Assembly (NCBI RefSeq): GCF_000016665.1
Contig: NC_009523.1
Location: forward strand, 1,116,001-1,180,000
From: Roseiflexus sp. RS-1
Lineage (GTDB): Bacteria; Chloroflexota; Chloroflexia; Chloroflexales; Roseiflexaceae
Direction: 5' to 3'
Length of the DNA stretch: 64,000 bases
Below, one piece after another: positions 25,137-33,129 of this stretch (the stretch's first letter is position 1; every line of letters starts with the position of its first letter). The position numbers and the translations under genes are program-made. A model generated the notes under the pieces. That model worked only from the letters and a program-made list of their open reading frames with translations, was not told where the DNA came from and did no database searches.

Positions 25137-26099
25137 TCAAGGGGCGCTCGTATGCACAGCCGGATCCCAGGGCTTTTGCTGACGCAATATTGCGCCGAGA
25201 ATAGTCAGCAGCTTGCGCATCGCAGCGACGATGGCGACCTTGCGCGGCTTGCCAGCTTGACACAGGCGCTGATCGAAGGCGCGCCTGACCAGACGGCGCC
25301 GCGTGGCCGCCAGGGTCGCCATGTACAACACGCTGCGCACATCCCTCCTGCCGCCGGAGATATGCCGGGGTTTGTGCTGTGCGCCGCTCTGATTGGCATA
25401 CGGCGCAACGCCCACAAAGGCCGCCGCTTCCGTGCGATTGATGGTCCCCAGTTCGGGCAGGCGGAGCAGCAGGTTCCGTGCGGTGATCGCGCCGATGCCG
25501 GGCACGCTGTCGCGCAGCTCCCGTTTCCGGCGCACCTCGTCGGTGCGCTCCGCCTCGTTGTCGCGTTCCTGCTCAAGCGCACGGATCTCCTGATCCAGCC
25601 AATCAATATGCTTCTGGATGCCCGGGCGGAGGTTCGGCGCGGCAGCCGTCAACCGATTGATCTCAGCCGTCCGCATCGGAATCACCTGCTCCCGCCGGAC
25701 CAGCAGGTCGCGCAAGGATGCGCGCTGCTCGTCCGTCGCTTGGTGGTGCGGCGGGCGCACCCGTTCGGCAAAGCGGGCGAGCAACCGGGCATCCAGGCGG
25801 TCGGTCTTCGCCTGGCGTCCTTCCGCGTGCGCCAGGGCGCGCACGCGGCGTGGCTGCACCCGCGCCGTCGGCAAGCCAGCCTGGAGCAGTTGGGCGAACA
25901 CCATGCGCTCCAGCCCGCCGGTCGCCTCCAGCACAATCAGGGTCGGCTGCAGGCGCTGGAGTCGCGTGACCAGGAGCTGGACACCTTCGTCGGTATACGG
26001 TATCGTCTCGAGTGGCGCGTGCGGGTCGGCGCCAAACGCCACATCCAGCGTCTGTTTGGAGACATCAATGCCGATAAAGAGCGACTCACGGGAAGCCAT
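25137..26099 (-). CDS. IS110-family transposase (DEDD recombinase)
   Basis: A 320-residue IS110-type recombinase. The N-terminal RuvC-like DEDD domain shows FIGIDVSKQTLDVAF (Asp12), IVLEATGG (Glu about 58) and KTDRLDARLLARFA (Asp pair about 100). The middle is a coiled coil (LDQEIRALEQERDNEAERTDEV). The C-terminal Tnp_20 domain has SVPGIGAITARNLL, a helix-hairpin-helix, and PRHISGGRRDVRSVLYMATLAATRR with the candidate catalytic Ser. Length and all motifs look intact, so the protein is probably functional. ATG 26099 is preceded by AGGAGG in the upstream non-coding end. No second copy lies in this window. Confidence 0.95.
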   Translation of the reverse strand: MASRESLFIGIDVSKQTLDVAFGADPHAPLETIPYTDEGVQLLVTRLQRLQPTLIVLEATGGLERMVFAQLLQAGLPTARVQPRRVRALAHAEGRQAKTDRLDARLLARFAERVRPPHHQATDEQRASLRDLLVRREQVIPMRTAEINRLTAAAPNLRPGIQKHIDWLDQEIRALEQERDNEAERTDEVRRKRELRDSVPGIGAITARNLLLRLPELGTINRTEAAAFVGVAPYANQSGAQHKPRHISGGRRDVRSVLYMATLAATRRRLVRRAFDQRLCQAGKPRKVAIVAAMRKLLTILGAILRQQKPWDPAVHTSAP

Positions 26100-26271
26100 A
26101 CACAGAACCTCCTGAGGAAAACGGCGCCAGCCTTGCTAGCATATGCGGGTTTGAGGGCCCAGATAACTGTTCGGCTTGGTCGCGTTGAAGGACACGGCTA
26201 CCCAACACTCCGCGGCGATCTCGTGAACCTGGCGCAGAACGGTATACCGTGTCCCGTTAGATTATACTAGC
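26100..26271 (-). ncRNA. Candidate bridge RNA region of the IS110 element
   Basis: IS110-group elements produce a structured guide (bridge) RNA from the non-coding end upstream of the transposase, which pairs with target and donor DNA. Here the 172 bases upstream of the transposase on its strand hold no frame of interest, have several short inverted repeats, and match the usual length of about 170 to 180 bases. The assignment rests on place and size; I have not folded it or matched its loops to the flanks. Confidence 0.45.
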
Positions 26272-26279
26272 ACGCGGAG

Positions 26280-26655
26280 GGATGGCGCACACGGCGTCCG
26301 CTTTCGATGGCGGGTGCAACCCTGCCCGACAAGACCAATCTTTGTGAGAACTGCTATACATGCTCAATCTCCATCAGCCCGACGGCTAGCGCGGGATAGC
26401 GGATTTATTTCTCAATCTTCATGAGCCCGACGGCACAAGGCGCATACCGGATTTATTTCTCAATCTCCATTAGCCCCACGGCTCGTGCGGCAGAGCGGAT
26501 TTAATGCTCAATCTCCATCAGCCCCACGGCAAGAGGGCGAACTCTGGTTTATATGTTCATCATGCACTCTCGCAGGAGTGCTGTCCGTGAGCGTGGGCAG
26601 GAATCGCCGGAATCACCGGGCAGTATGCACTGAGTGCAGCAGCGTTTGCGTTAAT
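26280..26655. repeat. Repeat stretch right of the IS110 element, with 48-base tandem units
   Basis: No gene is supported. CTCAATCT starts repeat units at 26363, 26411, 26459 and 26507, exactly 48 bases apart; each unit has the form CTCAATCTCCATCAGCCC, ACGGC, a variable 10-base part, GCGGATTTA. Unit variants differ in the part after ACGGC. The same unit occurs at 24741-24836. Further right are small palindromes (GCACTC...GAGTGC at 26564-26581; TGCACTGAGTGCA near 26627). Confidence 0.85.
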
Positions 26656-26698
26656 ATGCTCAGGGGATCTGTCGCCTGGGTGCACCTCCCCTGAGTAT
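26656..26698 (+). promoter_or_regulatory. Leader hairpin before the ThyX-like gene
   Basis: CTCAGGGGA (26659-26667) pairs with TCCCCTGAG (26687-26695); with three more pairs on the outside the stem has 12 pairs and a 19-base loop. It ends 27 bases before the start codon, with no T-run, so it looks like a leader structure or operator more than a terminator. Confidence 0.45.
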
Positions 26699-26724
26699 GA
26701 CTAATGAGATCGTCAGGAGCAACA

Positions 26725-28386
26725 GTGGAACCAACTATCAGCGATCCCTGGGGCGACCGCTTCAGTGAGGCGGAACGCGCCCTGCTGGCGCCGTTCGTGA
26801 CCGACGTCGATGCGCCGGTGTTTGGCTTGCGCAACCTTCCCGATGTCGTGCGCGGCGCCCTTTTCTCGCGCTATAGCCGTTCCGATAAGAGCCTGCGCCG
26901 TATTCTGCTCGATGAGTTCATTCAGGCGCCGGAAGCCGATTTTCACGCGATTGTGGCGCTCAGCGCCGATGCCGCAGCACATCAAATCGTTGCTGTTCAT
27001 CGGGCAGAGGCGTTTTATGAGCGCGTCCTGATCGGGTATGGCGATGATTCGGTGGCAGAGTTGGGCGGCGCCCACGTCGCCTGTGAAGGGGTCAGCAATA
27101 TCGCAGCCAAGGCGCTCGAAGACAGTCGCATCGGCATCAGTCCGCTCGAAAAATCGACCCGTTACGTCGCCTTCAACCGCAAGGTCGAAGGACGCTACCG
27201 CTATCTGCGTGAGGCGGCGATCATGGCGTCACGTCACGCCCGTGCTTACGAAACAGCGATGGACTTCCTGTTCGATACCTATTCGGCGTTAATCGAGCCG
27301 ACGCTTGCCGCCGTTCGCGCTCATACACCCCGCGAACCAGGGGTCTCTGAACGCGCCTATGCGAGTGCCACGCGCGCCAGGACCTTCGACCTGCTGCGCG
27401 GGTTGCTGCCAATGGCGACATTGACCAATGTCGGGTTGTTTGGCAATGGTCGCGCATTTGAGTACCTTCTGACGAAACTGTATGCCTCGCCGCTGGCGGA
27501 ATTGCAGGCGCTGGCGACGGCGTTGCAGCGCGCGCTGGACGACCAGATCCCTTCGTTTGTCAAGCGCGCAAAGAGCGAACGCGGCAGAGCGTACCAGGCG
27601 TATCTGCGCGAAACGCGCCAGGAGGTGCAAACGCTTGCGGCAGCGGTGGCGCATCGGCTGGCAGAGGTTGCTTCGGCTTCACCCGATGTGACGCTCGTGG
27701 CATTCGATCTCGACGCTGATGTGCGGGTTGTTGCCGCAATTCTCTACCCGCACCTTGACTCATCTCTGGCAGACGCGCGTGCGCTGGCAGAGGCAATGAC
27801 CGCCGATGAACGGATGCGCCTGATCCGCGCTTATGCGGGCAGGCGCGCCAGTCGCTTTCACCGACCGGGGCGGGCATTCGAGGAGGCGCGCTACACGTTT
27901 GACCTGCTGGCGGACATCGGGGCGTACCGCGATCTTCAGCGTCACCGGATGCTTACCCAGGAGCGGCAGCGGTTCGGCGTGCAGCATGGGTATGTGGTTC
28001 CGCCGGAGATCGACGAGTACGGACTGGGTGCGCCGTTTCGCGCTGCCCTGGATCAGGCGGGCGAGGTTGTCTCCGCCATCGCCGCCGACCTGCCGGAGGA
28101 GGCGCAGTATGCGGTCCCGTTCGCATATCGGGTGCGCTGGCGTGTGACCCTCAATCTGCGCGAAGCGTATCATCTGTGCGAATTGCGGAGCGCACCACAG
28201 GGGCATCCCGGCTACCGGCGCATTGCCCAGGAGATGTATCGCCAGATTGCCGCCGTGCATCCGTTGCTGGCGGAGGGAATGCGCTTTGTTGATATGAACG
28301 ATTACGCTCTTGAACGACTCGATGCCGAACGTCGCCTGGACGAAAAACGACGCAAACTGAGCAAAGAACAGCAGGTAAACGAATAA
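26725..28386 (+). CDS. Double-length ThyX-like (FAD-dependent thymidylate synthase family) protein
   Basis: A 553-residue protein with two halves that both resemble ThyX, whose normal size is about 220 to 250 residues per subunit in a tetramer. The first half has GYGDDSVAELGGAHVACEGVSNIAAKAL and SPLEKSTRYVAF, matching the ThyX motif region but with DSR in place of RHR. The second half has QRHRMLTQERQRF, a near-complete RHRxxTxExQR motif, and ends with LNLREAYHLCELRSAPQGHPGYR, like the ThyX C-terminus. Thymidylate synthesis, another FAD/dUMP-like chemistry, or a structural role are all possible. AGGAG at 26715-26719 favours GTG 26725 over ATG 26704. The stop overlaps the protease gene start by one base. 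Confidence 0.75.
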   Translation: MEPTISDPWGDRFSEAERALLAPFVTDVDAPVFGLRNLPDVVRGALFSRYSRSDKSLRRILLDEFIQAPEADFHAIVALSADAAAHQIVAVHRAEAFYERVLIGYGDDSVAELGGAHVACEGVSNIAAKALEDSRIGISPLEKSTRYVAFNRKVEGRYRYLREAAIMASRHARAYETAMDFLFDTYSALIEPTLAAVRAHTPREPGVSERAYASATRARTFDLLRGLLPMATLTNVGLFGNGRAFEYLLTKLYASPLAELQALATALQRALDDQIPSFVKRAKSERGRAYQAYLRETRQEVQTLAAAVAHRLAEVASASPDVTLVAFDLDADVRVVAAILYPHLDSSLADARALAEAMTADERMRLIRAYAGRRASRFHRPGRAFEEARYTFDLLADIGAYRDLQRHRMLTQERQRFGVQHGYVVPPEIDEYGLGAPFRAALDQAGEVVSAIAADLPEEAQYAVPFAYRVRWRVTLNLREAYHLCELRSAPQGHPGYRRIAQEMYRQIAAVHPLLAEGMRFVDMNDYALERLDAERRLDEKRRKLSKEQQVNE

Positions 28387-30773
28387 TGTCGAACGTGCTT
28401 CCCTCTTCGCACACCCCGGCAAACCGGGGTGGCGCCGGTTGTCTGCTGGCAGCGGTGGTTGGACTGGTCATGTCGATATGTGGCGTGGTGGCGCTGGTTC
28501 AGATCGTCGCGCCGGTTGCAGGTGCGCGTCATGCCGGTCTCATCGCCGTTCTCATTTCCTCGCTGATCTTTGGTCTGCTTTTTGGGGGAGGGCTGACGAT
28601 TGCCCGTGCGCCGCGGATGCGCGCTGCACTGCACGCCTGGCTGCTCGCACTCCCGCTGACGTGGATCATGGTTCCGGCAGCCACGTTCCCCTCGGCGGAA
28701 GCACAGATTGCAGCCGTGGCGCGTGTGGCGCTGCTCAGCATCTACCTGGGTGCGCTCTGGATCATGGTGCGCTGGCGTTTTCCGGCAAGCGTCCCGGCAG
28801 GCGGGCGTGCCATACCCCTTGCCGCTGGCGCTGCGGCGTTGCTGGCGCTACCCTGGCTGGCGTGGGGAGCGCTTGGATCGCTGCTCGATATCGTGCTTGG
28901 TCTGGCTGCTGCTGTCCTGTGGGGCAGTGCTGCAGCGCTTCTGATCACGCGGGTCTATCTGCGACCACTCCCCGATGATCCGGACGGTCCAGGGCTTCTG
29001 GCAGGCGGTGCGGTCACCGGCGTGCTTTTGCTCATCCTGGGATGGAATATTGGTATTGCCGGGCAATCGTTGATCCTGCTGCCGTTGTTGCCGGCTCTGG
29101 GATGGCTGGCAGGCGCAATCGCGGGGATTGGAAGCGGGCGCGCCCCTGATGCACGGGCGTGTGCGCTGTTCGTTGCGCTCGTTATCGCCCCGCCGCTCCT
29201 GTTTGCCGACCCCGATACGCTGCACATCGAGTTGCTGGCGCAGGGACGCGAAGGGATCGCCTGGGCATTGGGATCGGTCGGCGTGAGCGTTCTGCTGGCG
29301 CTTGTTGTATCGGGCGTCGTGCCGGTACTGCGACGATTTGCGGATCGCGCGCCACGAGTAGTCGGCGCAGGGGCGTTGATGCTCTGGCTGACCGGCGCGA
29401 TTGTGTACGGCAGCATCGGGCAGCCCGGCTTCTATGGCGATCGACTGTTCGTCATTCTGAAGGATCAGGCAGATCTTTCATCGGTTGCGTCCATCGCCGA
29501 TTACCAGCAGCGCCGTCGCGCCGTGTACGAGACTCTGGTGCGTCACGCCGATGCAACCCAGTCCGGGTTGCGCGCCGATCTGAGCCGTCTTGGAATCTGG
29601 CATCAACCCTACTACCTGATGAATGCGCTGGAGGTCGAGGGGGGCGTGCTGCTTCGTCTCTGGCTGGCGACTCGACCGGAGGTGGATCGGGTTGTGCCCA
29701 ACCCGGTGCTGCGTCCGCTCCCTGAGCCGCTGGAGGCGCAACGCGGCGCCATGCCCCCACCCGACGAGACGCCGTGGAACCTGACCATGATCAACGCTGA
29801 TCGTGTCTGGCAGGAGTTGAACGTTCGCGGCGCCGGGGTTGTTATCGGCTTGATGGACAGTGGCGTTCAGTGGGATCATCCCGAACTGCGCGACAGTTAC
29901 CGCGGCGTGCAATCCGATGGCGCTGTTGTTCACGAATACAACTGGTACGATCCGTGGGGCGGATCGCCAGAACCGGTGGATTACGGCGGGCACGGCACCT
30001 TCACCCTTAGCGCAGCTGTCGGTAACCGGGTGGGAGTCGCCCCCGACGCCAGCTGGATCGCATGCGTCAACCTGGCGCGCAATGTGGGGAATTCTGCGCG
30101 CTACCTGGACTGCATGCAATTCATGCTGGCGCCCTTCCCGCCGGGCGGCGATCCCCTGCGCGACGGCGATCCGGCGCGCGGCGCCGATGTGACCAACAAC
30201 TCATGGGGATGCCCGCAGGACCTGGAAGGGTGCGACCCGAACACCCTGCTGCCGGCTGCGGAGGCATTACGCGCCGCAGGGATGATGACCATCGCCGCCG
30301 CTGGCAACGACGGACCGGCATGCGGCAGCCTGAACGCCCCCCTCGCTCTCTACGACGCCGTCTTTACCGTTGGCGCCGTGGCGAGCGACGGCTTCCTTGC
30401 GCGCTTTAGCAGCATCGGTCCGGTGACGGTGGACGGAAGCGGACGCATCAAGCCGGATATCGCGGCGCCGGGGGACGAGGTGCTCGCTGCGGCGCCGGGG
30501 AACGGCTATATGATCAGCAGCGGCACCTCGATTGCCGCCCCGCATGTGACCGGCGTTGTTGCACTGATGTGGTCGGCGAACCCGGCATTGATCGGCGACG
30601 TGGAGCGCACCGAAGCAATCCTGCGCGCCACAGCGCAACCTGCGCCGTCCGAAAGCCCATCAACGGTGCAATGTGCTGGCGTTGACATGTCAGCAGCGTT
30701 AGCGAGTCGGTACGGCGCAGGGATCGTTGACGCCTATCGAGCCGTGCGCGCTGCCCAGGGGGGCGAGAGTTGA
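28386..30773 (+). CDS. Subtilisin-like serine protease fused to a polytopic membrane domain
   Basis: A 795-residue protein. Residues 15-360 contain about ten hydrophobic helices; about 365-460 form a linker resembling an inhibitor-like prodomain (FYGDRLFVILKDQADLSSVASI, then LEVEGGVLLRLWLA and VDRVVPNPVLRPLP); 465-795 form an S8 peptidase. The catalytic triad is complete: Asp491 (IGLMDSGVQWDHPEL), His536 (YGGHGTFT), Ser715 (SSGTSIAAPHVTG), with the oxyanion Asn in VTNNSWG. The protease would sit outside the membrane, anchored by its own multi-helix domain, an uncommon order since most subtilases have only a signal peptide. ATG 28386 overlaps the previous stop, so the two genes are probably translationally coupled. 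Confidence 0.9.
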   Translation: MSNVLPSSHTPANRGGAGCLLAAVVGLVMSICGVVALVQIVAPVAGARHAGLIAVLISSLIFGLLFGGGLTIARAPRMRAALHAWLLALPLTWIMVPAATFPSAEAQIAAVARVALLSIYLGALWIMVRWRFPASVPAGGRAIPLAAGAAALLALPWLAWGALGSLLDIVLGLAAAVLWGSAAALLITRVYLRPLPDDPDGPGLLAGGAVTGVLLLILGWNIGIAGQSLILLPLLPALGWLAGAIAGIGSGRAPDARACALFVALVIAPPLLFADPDTLHIELLAQGREGIAWALGSVGVSVLLALVVSGVVPVLRRFADRAPRVVGAGALMLWLTGAIVYGSIGQPGFYGDRLFVILKDQADLSSVASIADYQQRRRAVYETLVRHADATQSGLRADLSRLGIWHQPYYLMNALEVEGGVLLRLWLATRPEVDRVVPNPVLRPLPEPLEAQRGAMPPPDETPWNLTMINADRVWQELNVRGAGVVIGLMDSGVQWDHPELRDSYRGVQSDGAVVHEYNWYDPWGGSPEPVDYGGHGTFTLSAAVGNRVGVAPDASWIACVNLARNVGNSARYLDCMQFMLAPFPPGGDPLRDGDPARGADVTNNSWGCPQDLEGCDPNTLLPAAEALRAAGMMTIAAAGNDGPACGSLNAPLALYDAVFTVGAVASDGFLARFSSIGPVTVDGSGRIKPDIAAPGDEVLAAAPGNGYMISSGTSIAAPHVTGVVALMWSANPALIGDVERTEAILRATAQPAPSESPSTVQCAGVDMSAALASRYGAGIVDAYRAVRAAQGGES

Positions 30774-30798
30774 CGATAGGGCGCGCAACCTTTACAAT
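30770..30798 (+). promoter_or_regulatory. Sigma-70-type promoter for the ArsA gene
   Basis: TTGACG (30770-30775) and TACAAT (30793-30798) with ideal 17-base spacing. The -35 box overlaps the stop codon of the protease gene. Transcription would begin near 30805, giving a leader of about 120 bases before ATG 30925. Confidence 0.65.
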
Positions 30799-30924
30799 TT
30801 ATGCAGCGTACTAGTTAGGAGAGGAAGAGGCGGCTGTCGTCGGTATCTCCAGAGCGGCAGACGCAAAACCCTGGACGCGCGGGCGCGCGCCGCCGCTCCA
30901 GTTCCATCGCGCACACGAGGTGCC

Positions 30925-32115
30925 ATGCGCCTGATACTTTACCTTGGCAAAGGTGGCGTCGGCAAGACGACCACCTCGGCGGCGACTGCGGTTCGATCCG
31001 CCGAACTTGGCTACCGGACGCTGGTTGTCAGCACCGACGTCGCGCACAGTCTGGCTGATGCGCTCGATCATCCACTGGGAGCGCAACCGACCCAACTGAC
31101 CGATCGACTCTGGGGGCAGGAGATCAATGTGCTGGAGGAGGTGCGTCAGCACTGGGGCGAGTTGCGCAACTATCTGGCGGGGTTGCTCAAACGGCGCGGA
31201 GTCAGTGATGTGGCGTCGGAAGAACTGGCGATCATTCCCGGCATGGAAGAAGTCGTCAGCCTGCTCCACATCCGTCGTCAGGCGCGCGAGGGCAACTTCG
31301 ATGTCGTCATCGTCGATGCCGCGCCAACAGGCGAAACCATTCGTCTGTTGACGATGCCGGAGACGTTTCAATGGTATGCAGCGCGGGTGATGGACTGGGA
31401 TCCCGGCACCAAGAGCGTCGCCAAGCCGCTGGTGCGCGCCCTGATCCCGGCAACCAATGCGTTTGAGACGCTTGATCGCCTGACCAAAGGCGTTGAAGCC
31501 CTGCGTCAGACCCTGACCGACCCCGATGTCAGTTCGTACCGCCTGGTTGTCAATCCGGAACGTATGGTCATTAAGGAGGCGCAGCGCGCAGCAACCTATC
31601 TGGCGCTGTTTGGCTATCCGGTTGATGGTGTGGTGCTGAACCGGGTGCTGCCGCGCAACGCCGTCGCAGGCGAGTTCATGGAGCGTCTGTACGAAATGCA
31701 ATCGTCGTACCGCAAGATGGTGCACGATCTGTTCGCTCCGCTGCCGATCTGGGAAGCGCCGCACTACCCGCACGATATCCGGGGAATCGGCGATCTCTCG
31801 CAGGTTGGGCGTGACATGTTCAAGGACGAAGACCCGACGAAGGTGTTCTTTCGCGGCACAACGCAAGAGATCATTCGCGATGGCGAAGAGTATGTGATGC
31901 GGTTGCCGTTGCCGCACGTCGAGATCGGCAAGGTGTCGATCACCAAACGCGGCGATGAGTTGTTCGTGACGATCGGCAATTTCAAGCGCGATATGATCCT
32001 GCCGCTGACCCTTGCGGAGCGTCCGGCGAAGCGCGCCGTATTCCGCGAGGGAGTGCTCGAAGTGCGCTTCGGCGCACCGGAAACGATTGAGCCGACGGCG
32101 GCATCCGCCGGTTGA
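30925..32115 (+). CDS. ArsA/GET3-type ATPase
   Basis: A 396-residue SIMIBI ATPase. The deviant P-loop GKGGVGKTTTSAATA is at residues 8-22, with STDVAHSLADAL as switch and DAAPTGETIRLL as the Walker-B-proximal motif. The last 90 residues (about 310-396: MRLPLPHVEIGKVSITKRGDELFVTIGNFKR) are an ArsA_HSP20-like beta domain, typical of bacterial homologs that are not arsenite pumps. There is no arsB-type partner or arsR nearby and no arsenite-binding Cys triad that I can see, so a GET3-like role in membrane or metallocofactor targeting is more likely than arsenic export. ATG 30925 is the natural start; the longer frame begins inside the protease gene. Confidence 0.88.
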   Translation: MRLILYLGKGGVGKTTTSAATAVRSAELGYRTLVVSTDVAHSLADALDHPLGAQPTQLTDRLWGQEINVLEEVRQHWGELRNYLAGLLKRRGVSDVASEELAIIPGMEEVVSLLHIRRQAREGNFDVVIVDAAPTGETIRLLTMPETFQWYAARVMDWDPGTKSVAKPLVRALIPATNAFETLDRLTKGVEALRQTLTDPDVSSYRLVVNPERMVIKEAQRAATYLALFGYPVDGVVLNRVLPRNAVAGEFMERLYEMQSSYRKMVHDLFAPLPIWEAPHYPHDIRGIGDLSQVGRDMFKDEDPTKVFFRGTTQEIIRDGEEYVMRLPLPHVEIGKVSITKRGDELFVTIGNFKRDMILPLTLAERPAKRAVFREGVLEVRFGAPETIEPTAASAG

Positions 32116-32212
32116 TTGCAGACAACGGTGGTATTGTTGATCTGGCGAAGCGGCATCCGCCTGCATAGCGCCAGAGGTGGATCTGGCGTCGGATGAAAAG
32201 GAGACCCATTCC

Positions 32213-32530
32213 ATGCTGACTGAAGAACTGGTGCGCAGTGCGCTGAAAAATGTCTACGACCCGGAAATCGGGATGGATATCGTTAATCTCGGTCTGGTGT
32301 ACAACGTTGATATTCAGGAGAACGGTCGTCGGGTGGTGGTTGATATGACCCTGACGACACCCGCCTGCCCTGCCGGTCCGCAGATTCTGACGCAGGCGAA
32401 ACGCGAGATCGAGACTCTCCGCGAGGTGTACAGCAATCTGGAAGATGTGCAGATCAACCTGGTGTGGACGCCGTTCTGGAATCCTTCGATGATGAGCGAA
32501 GAGGCGCGTGAGGAGTTAGGGTTCTTCTAA
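32213..32530 (+). CDS. MIP18/DUF59 (SufT-like) iron-sulfur assembly protein
   Basis: A 105-residue DUF59 protein: LKNVYDPEIGMDIVNLGLVYNV at the start, VDMTLTTPACPAGPQI in the middle with the single conserved Cys, and VWTPFWNPSMMSEEAREELGF at the end. The family helps mature iron-sulfur proteins, including PaaD and SufT. AAAAGGAGACCC precedes ATG 32213. It lies 97 bases after the ArsA-type gene and probably belongs to the same transcript; ArsA-like and Mrp-like ATPases with DUF59 proteins both recur in cofactor assembly, which makes a shared role plausible. A strong terminator follows at 32594. Confidence 0.92.
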   Translation: MLTEELVRSALKNVYDPEIGMDIVNLGLVYNVDIQENGRRVVVDMTLTTPACPAGPQILTQAKREIETLREVYSNLEDVQINLVWTPFWNPSMMSEEAREELGFF

Positions 32531-32593
32531 CGGCGCTTTCAGCGAGCAAGCGCTTCCTCTTCTATGTTCGGAACCGGAGAGGTTCTACCGGAT

Positions 32594-32630
32594 TGCGGCA
32601 CAGGTGGCATCCTGTGCCGCAGTTGTTTTT
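32594..32630 (+). terminator. Rho-independent terminator after the DUF59 gene
   Basis: An 11-base-pair perfect stem (TGCGGCACAGG with CCTGTGCCGCA), a 6-base loop, and the tail GTTGTTTTT. Confidence 0.85.
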
Positions 32631-32669
32631 GTGGAGCGGCGCTGCGATCAGCATCGGTCAGGCTTCTCC

Positions 32670-32722
32670 TTGACCCTTGTCATTTCCTATGCTATACTAT
32701 TTGTACAATTGTACGAGTATAG
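32670..32722 (+). promoter_or_regulatory. Promoter and operator-like palindrome of the PIN toxin-antitoxin pair
   Basis: TTGACC (32670-32675) and TATACT (32693-32698) with 17-base spacing make a near-consensus promoter. Immediately after lies the perfect palindrome GTACAATTGTAC (32703-32714), flanked by CTATACT (32692-32698) and AGTATAG (32716-32722), an outer inverted repeat of unequal spacing. This fits autoregulation by the antitoxin. Confidence 0.7.
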
Positions 32723-32730
32723 AGGCTGGT

Positions 32731-33129
32731 ATGCTCGTGGTCGTTGATACCTCAGTCATCCTTGCGGTTGTGCTCAATGAGCCAACCAAAACTGAGCTTG
32801 TCCGTCTCACAGCTGGCGCGGAGCTGGTTGCGCCTCTTTCGCTCCACTGGGAAATCGGCAATGCGCTCTCCGCTATGCTCAAGCGGAAGCGCATTACCCT
32901 GTCTGAAGCGCTCCAGGCGCTGCTGGAGTATCACAAGATACCGATCCGTTTTCTTGATATTCCGCTTGATGATACGGTTCGTGTCGTTGAGCAACTCCAG
33001 ATTTACGCATATGATGCGTATTTCATTGTCTGCGCTCGCCAGCAGTCCTGCCCGCTCATTAGCCTTGATGGCGGATTGCAAACTGCTGCCCGCGCCGCCC
33101 AGATCAACCTTGTGGAGGTGACACCGTGA
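32731..33129 (+). CDS. PIN-domain (VapC-type) ribonuclease toxin
   Basis: A 132-residue PIN toxin with all landmarks: VVVDTSVILAVVLNEP (first Asp), HWEIGNALSAMLKRKRIT (conserved Glu), DDTVRVVEQLQIYAYDAYFIVCARQ (third acidic position) and LISLDGGLQ (fourth). The length is normal, in contrast to the shortened PIN at 325-615. ATG 32731 (MLVVVDTS) is preceded by AGAGG; the longer frame opens before the promoter. It is the first gene of the pair, before its antitoxin, an order less common for VapBC than antitoxin first. Free toxin would cleave specific RNAs, usually a tRNA; the target is unknown. Confidence 0.88.
   Translation: MLVVVDTSVILAVVLNEPTKTELVRLTAGAELVAPLSLHWEIGNALSAMLKRKRITLSEALQALLEYHKIPIRFLDIPLDDTVRVVEQLQIYAYDAYFIVCARQQSCPLISLDGGLQTAARAAQINLVEVTP

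Larger units (their letters stand above)
25114..26279 (-). mobile_element. IS110-family insertion sequence (boundaries tentative)
   Basis: The element is defined by the transposase at 25137-26099. IS110 elements lack long terminal inverted repeats, so ends are hard to place. ACGCGGAG occurs at 25114-25121 and 26272-26279, bracketing 1.16 kb, a plausible length; I offer this as a possible core duplication only. The left end before the transposase (26100-26271) is the right size and place for the non-coding end of an IS110 element. Interspersed repeats flank both sides, so it apparently inserted into a repeat array. Confidence 0.6.

Noticed and set aside
30925-32115. Arsenite-export operon
   Set aside because: No arsB/arsR beside the ArsA-like gene and no arsenite-binding Cys triad visible; the DUF59 partner suggests another role.
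30811-32214. 467-codon minus frame opposite the ArsA gene
   Set aside because: Shadow of the ArsA codon pattern; P-loop and motifs are on the plus strand.
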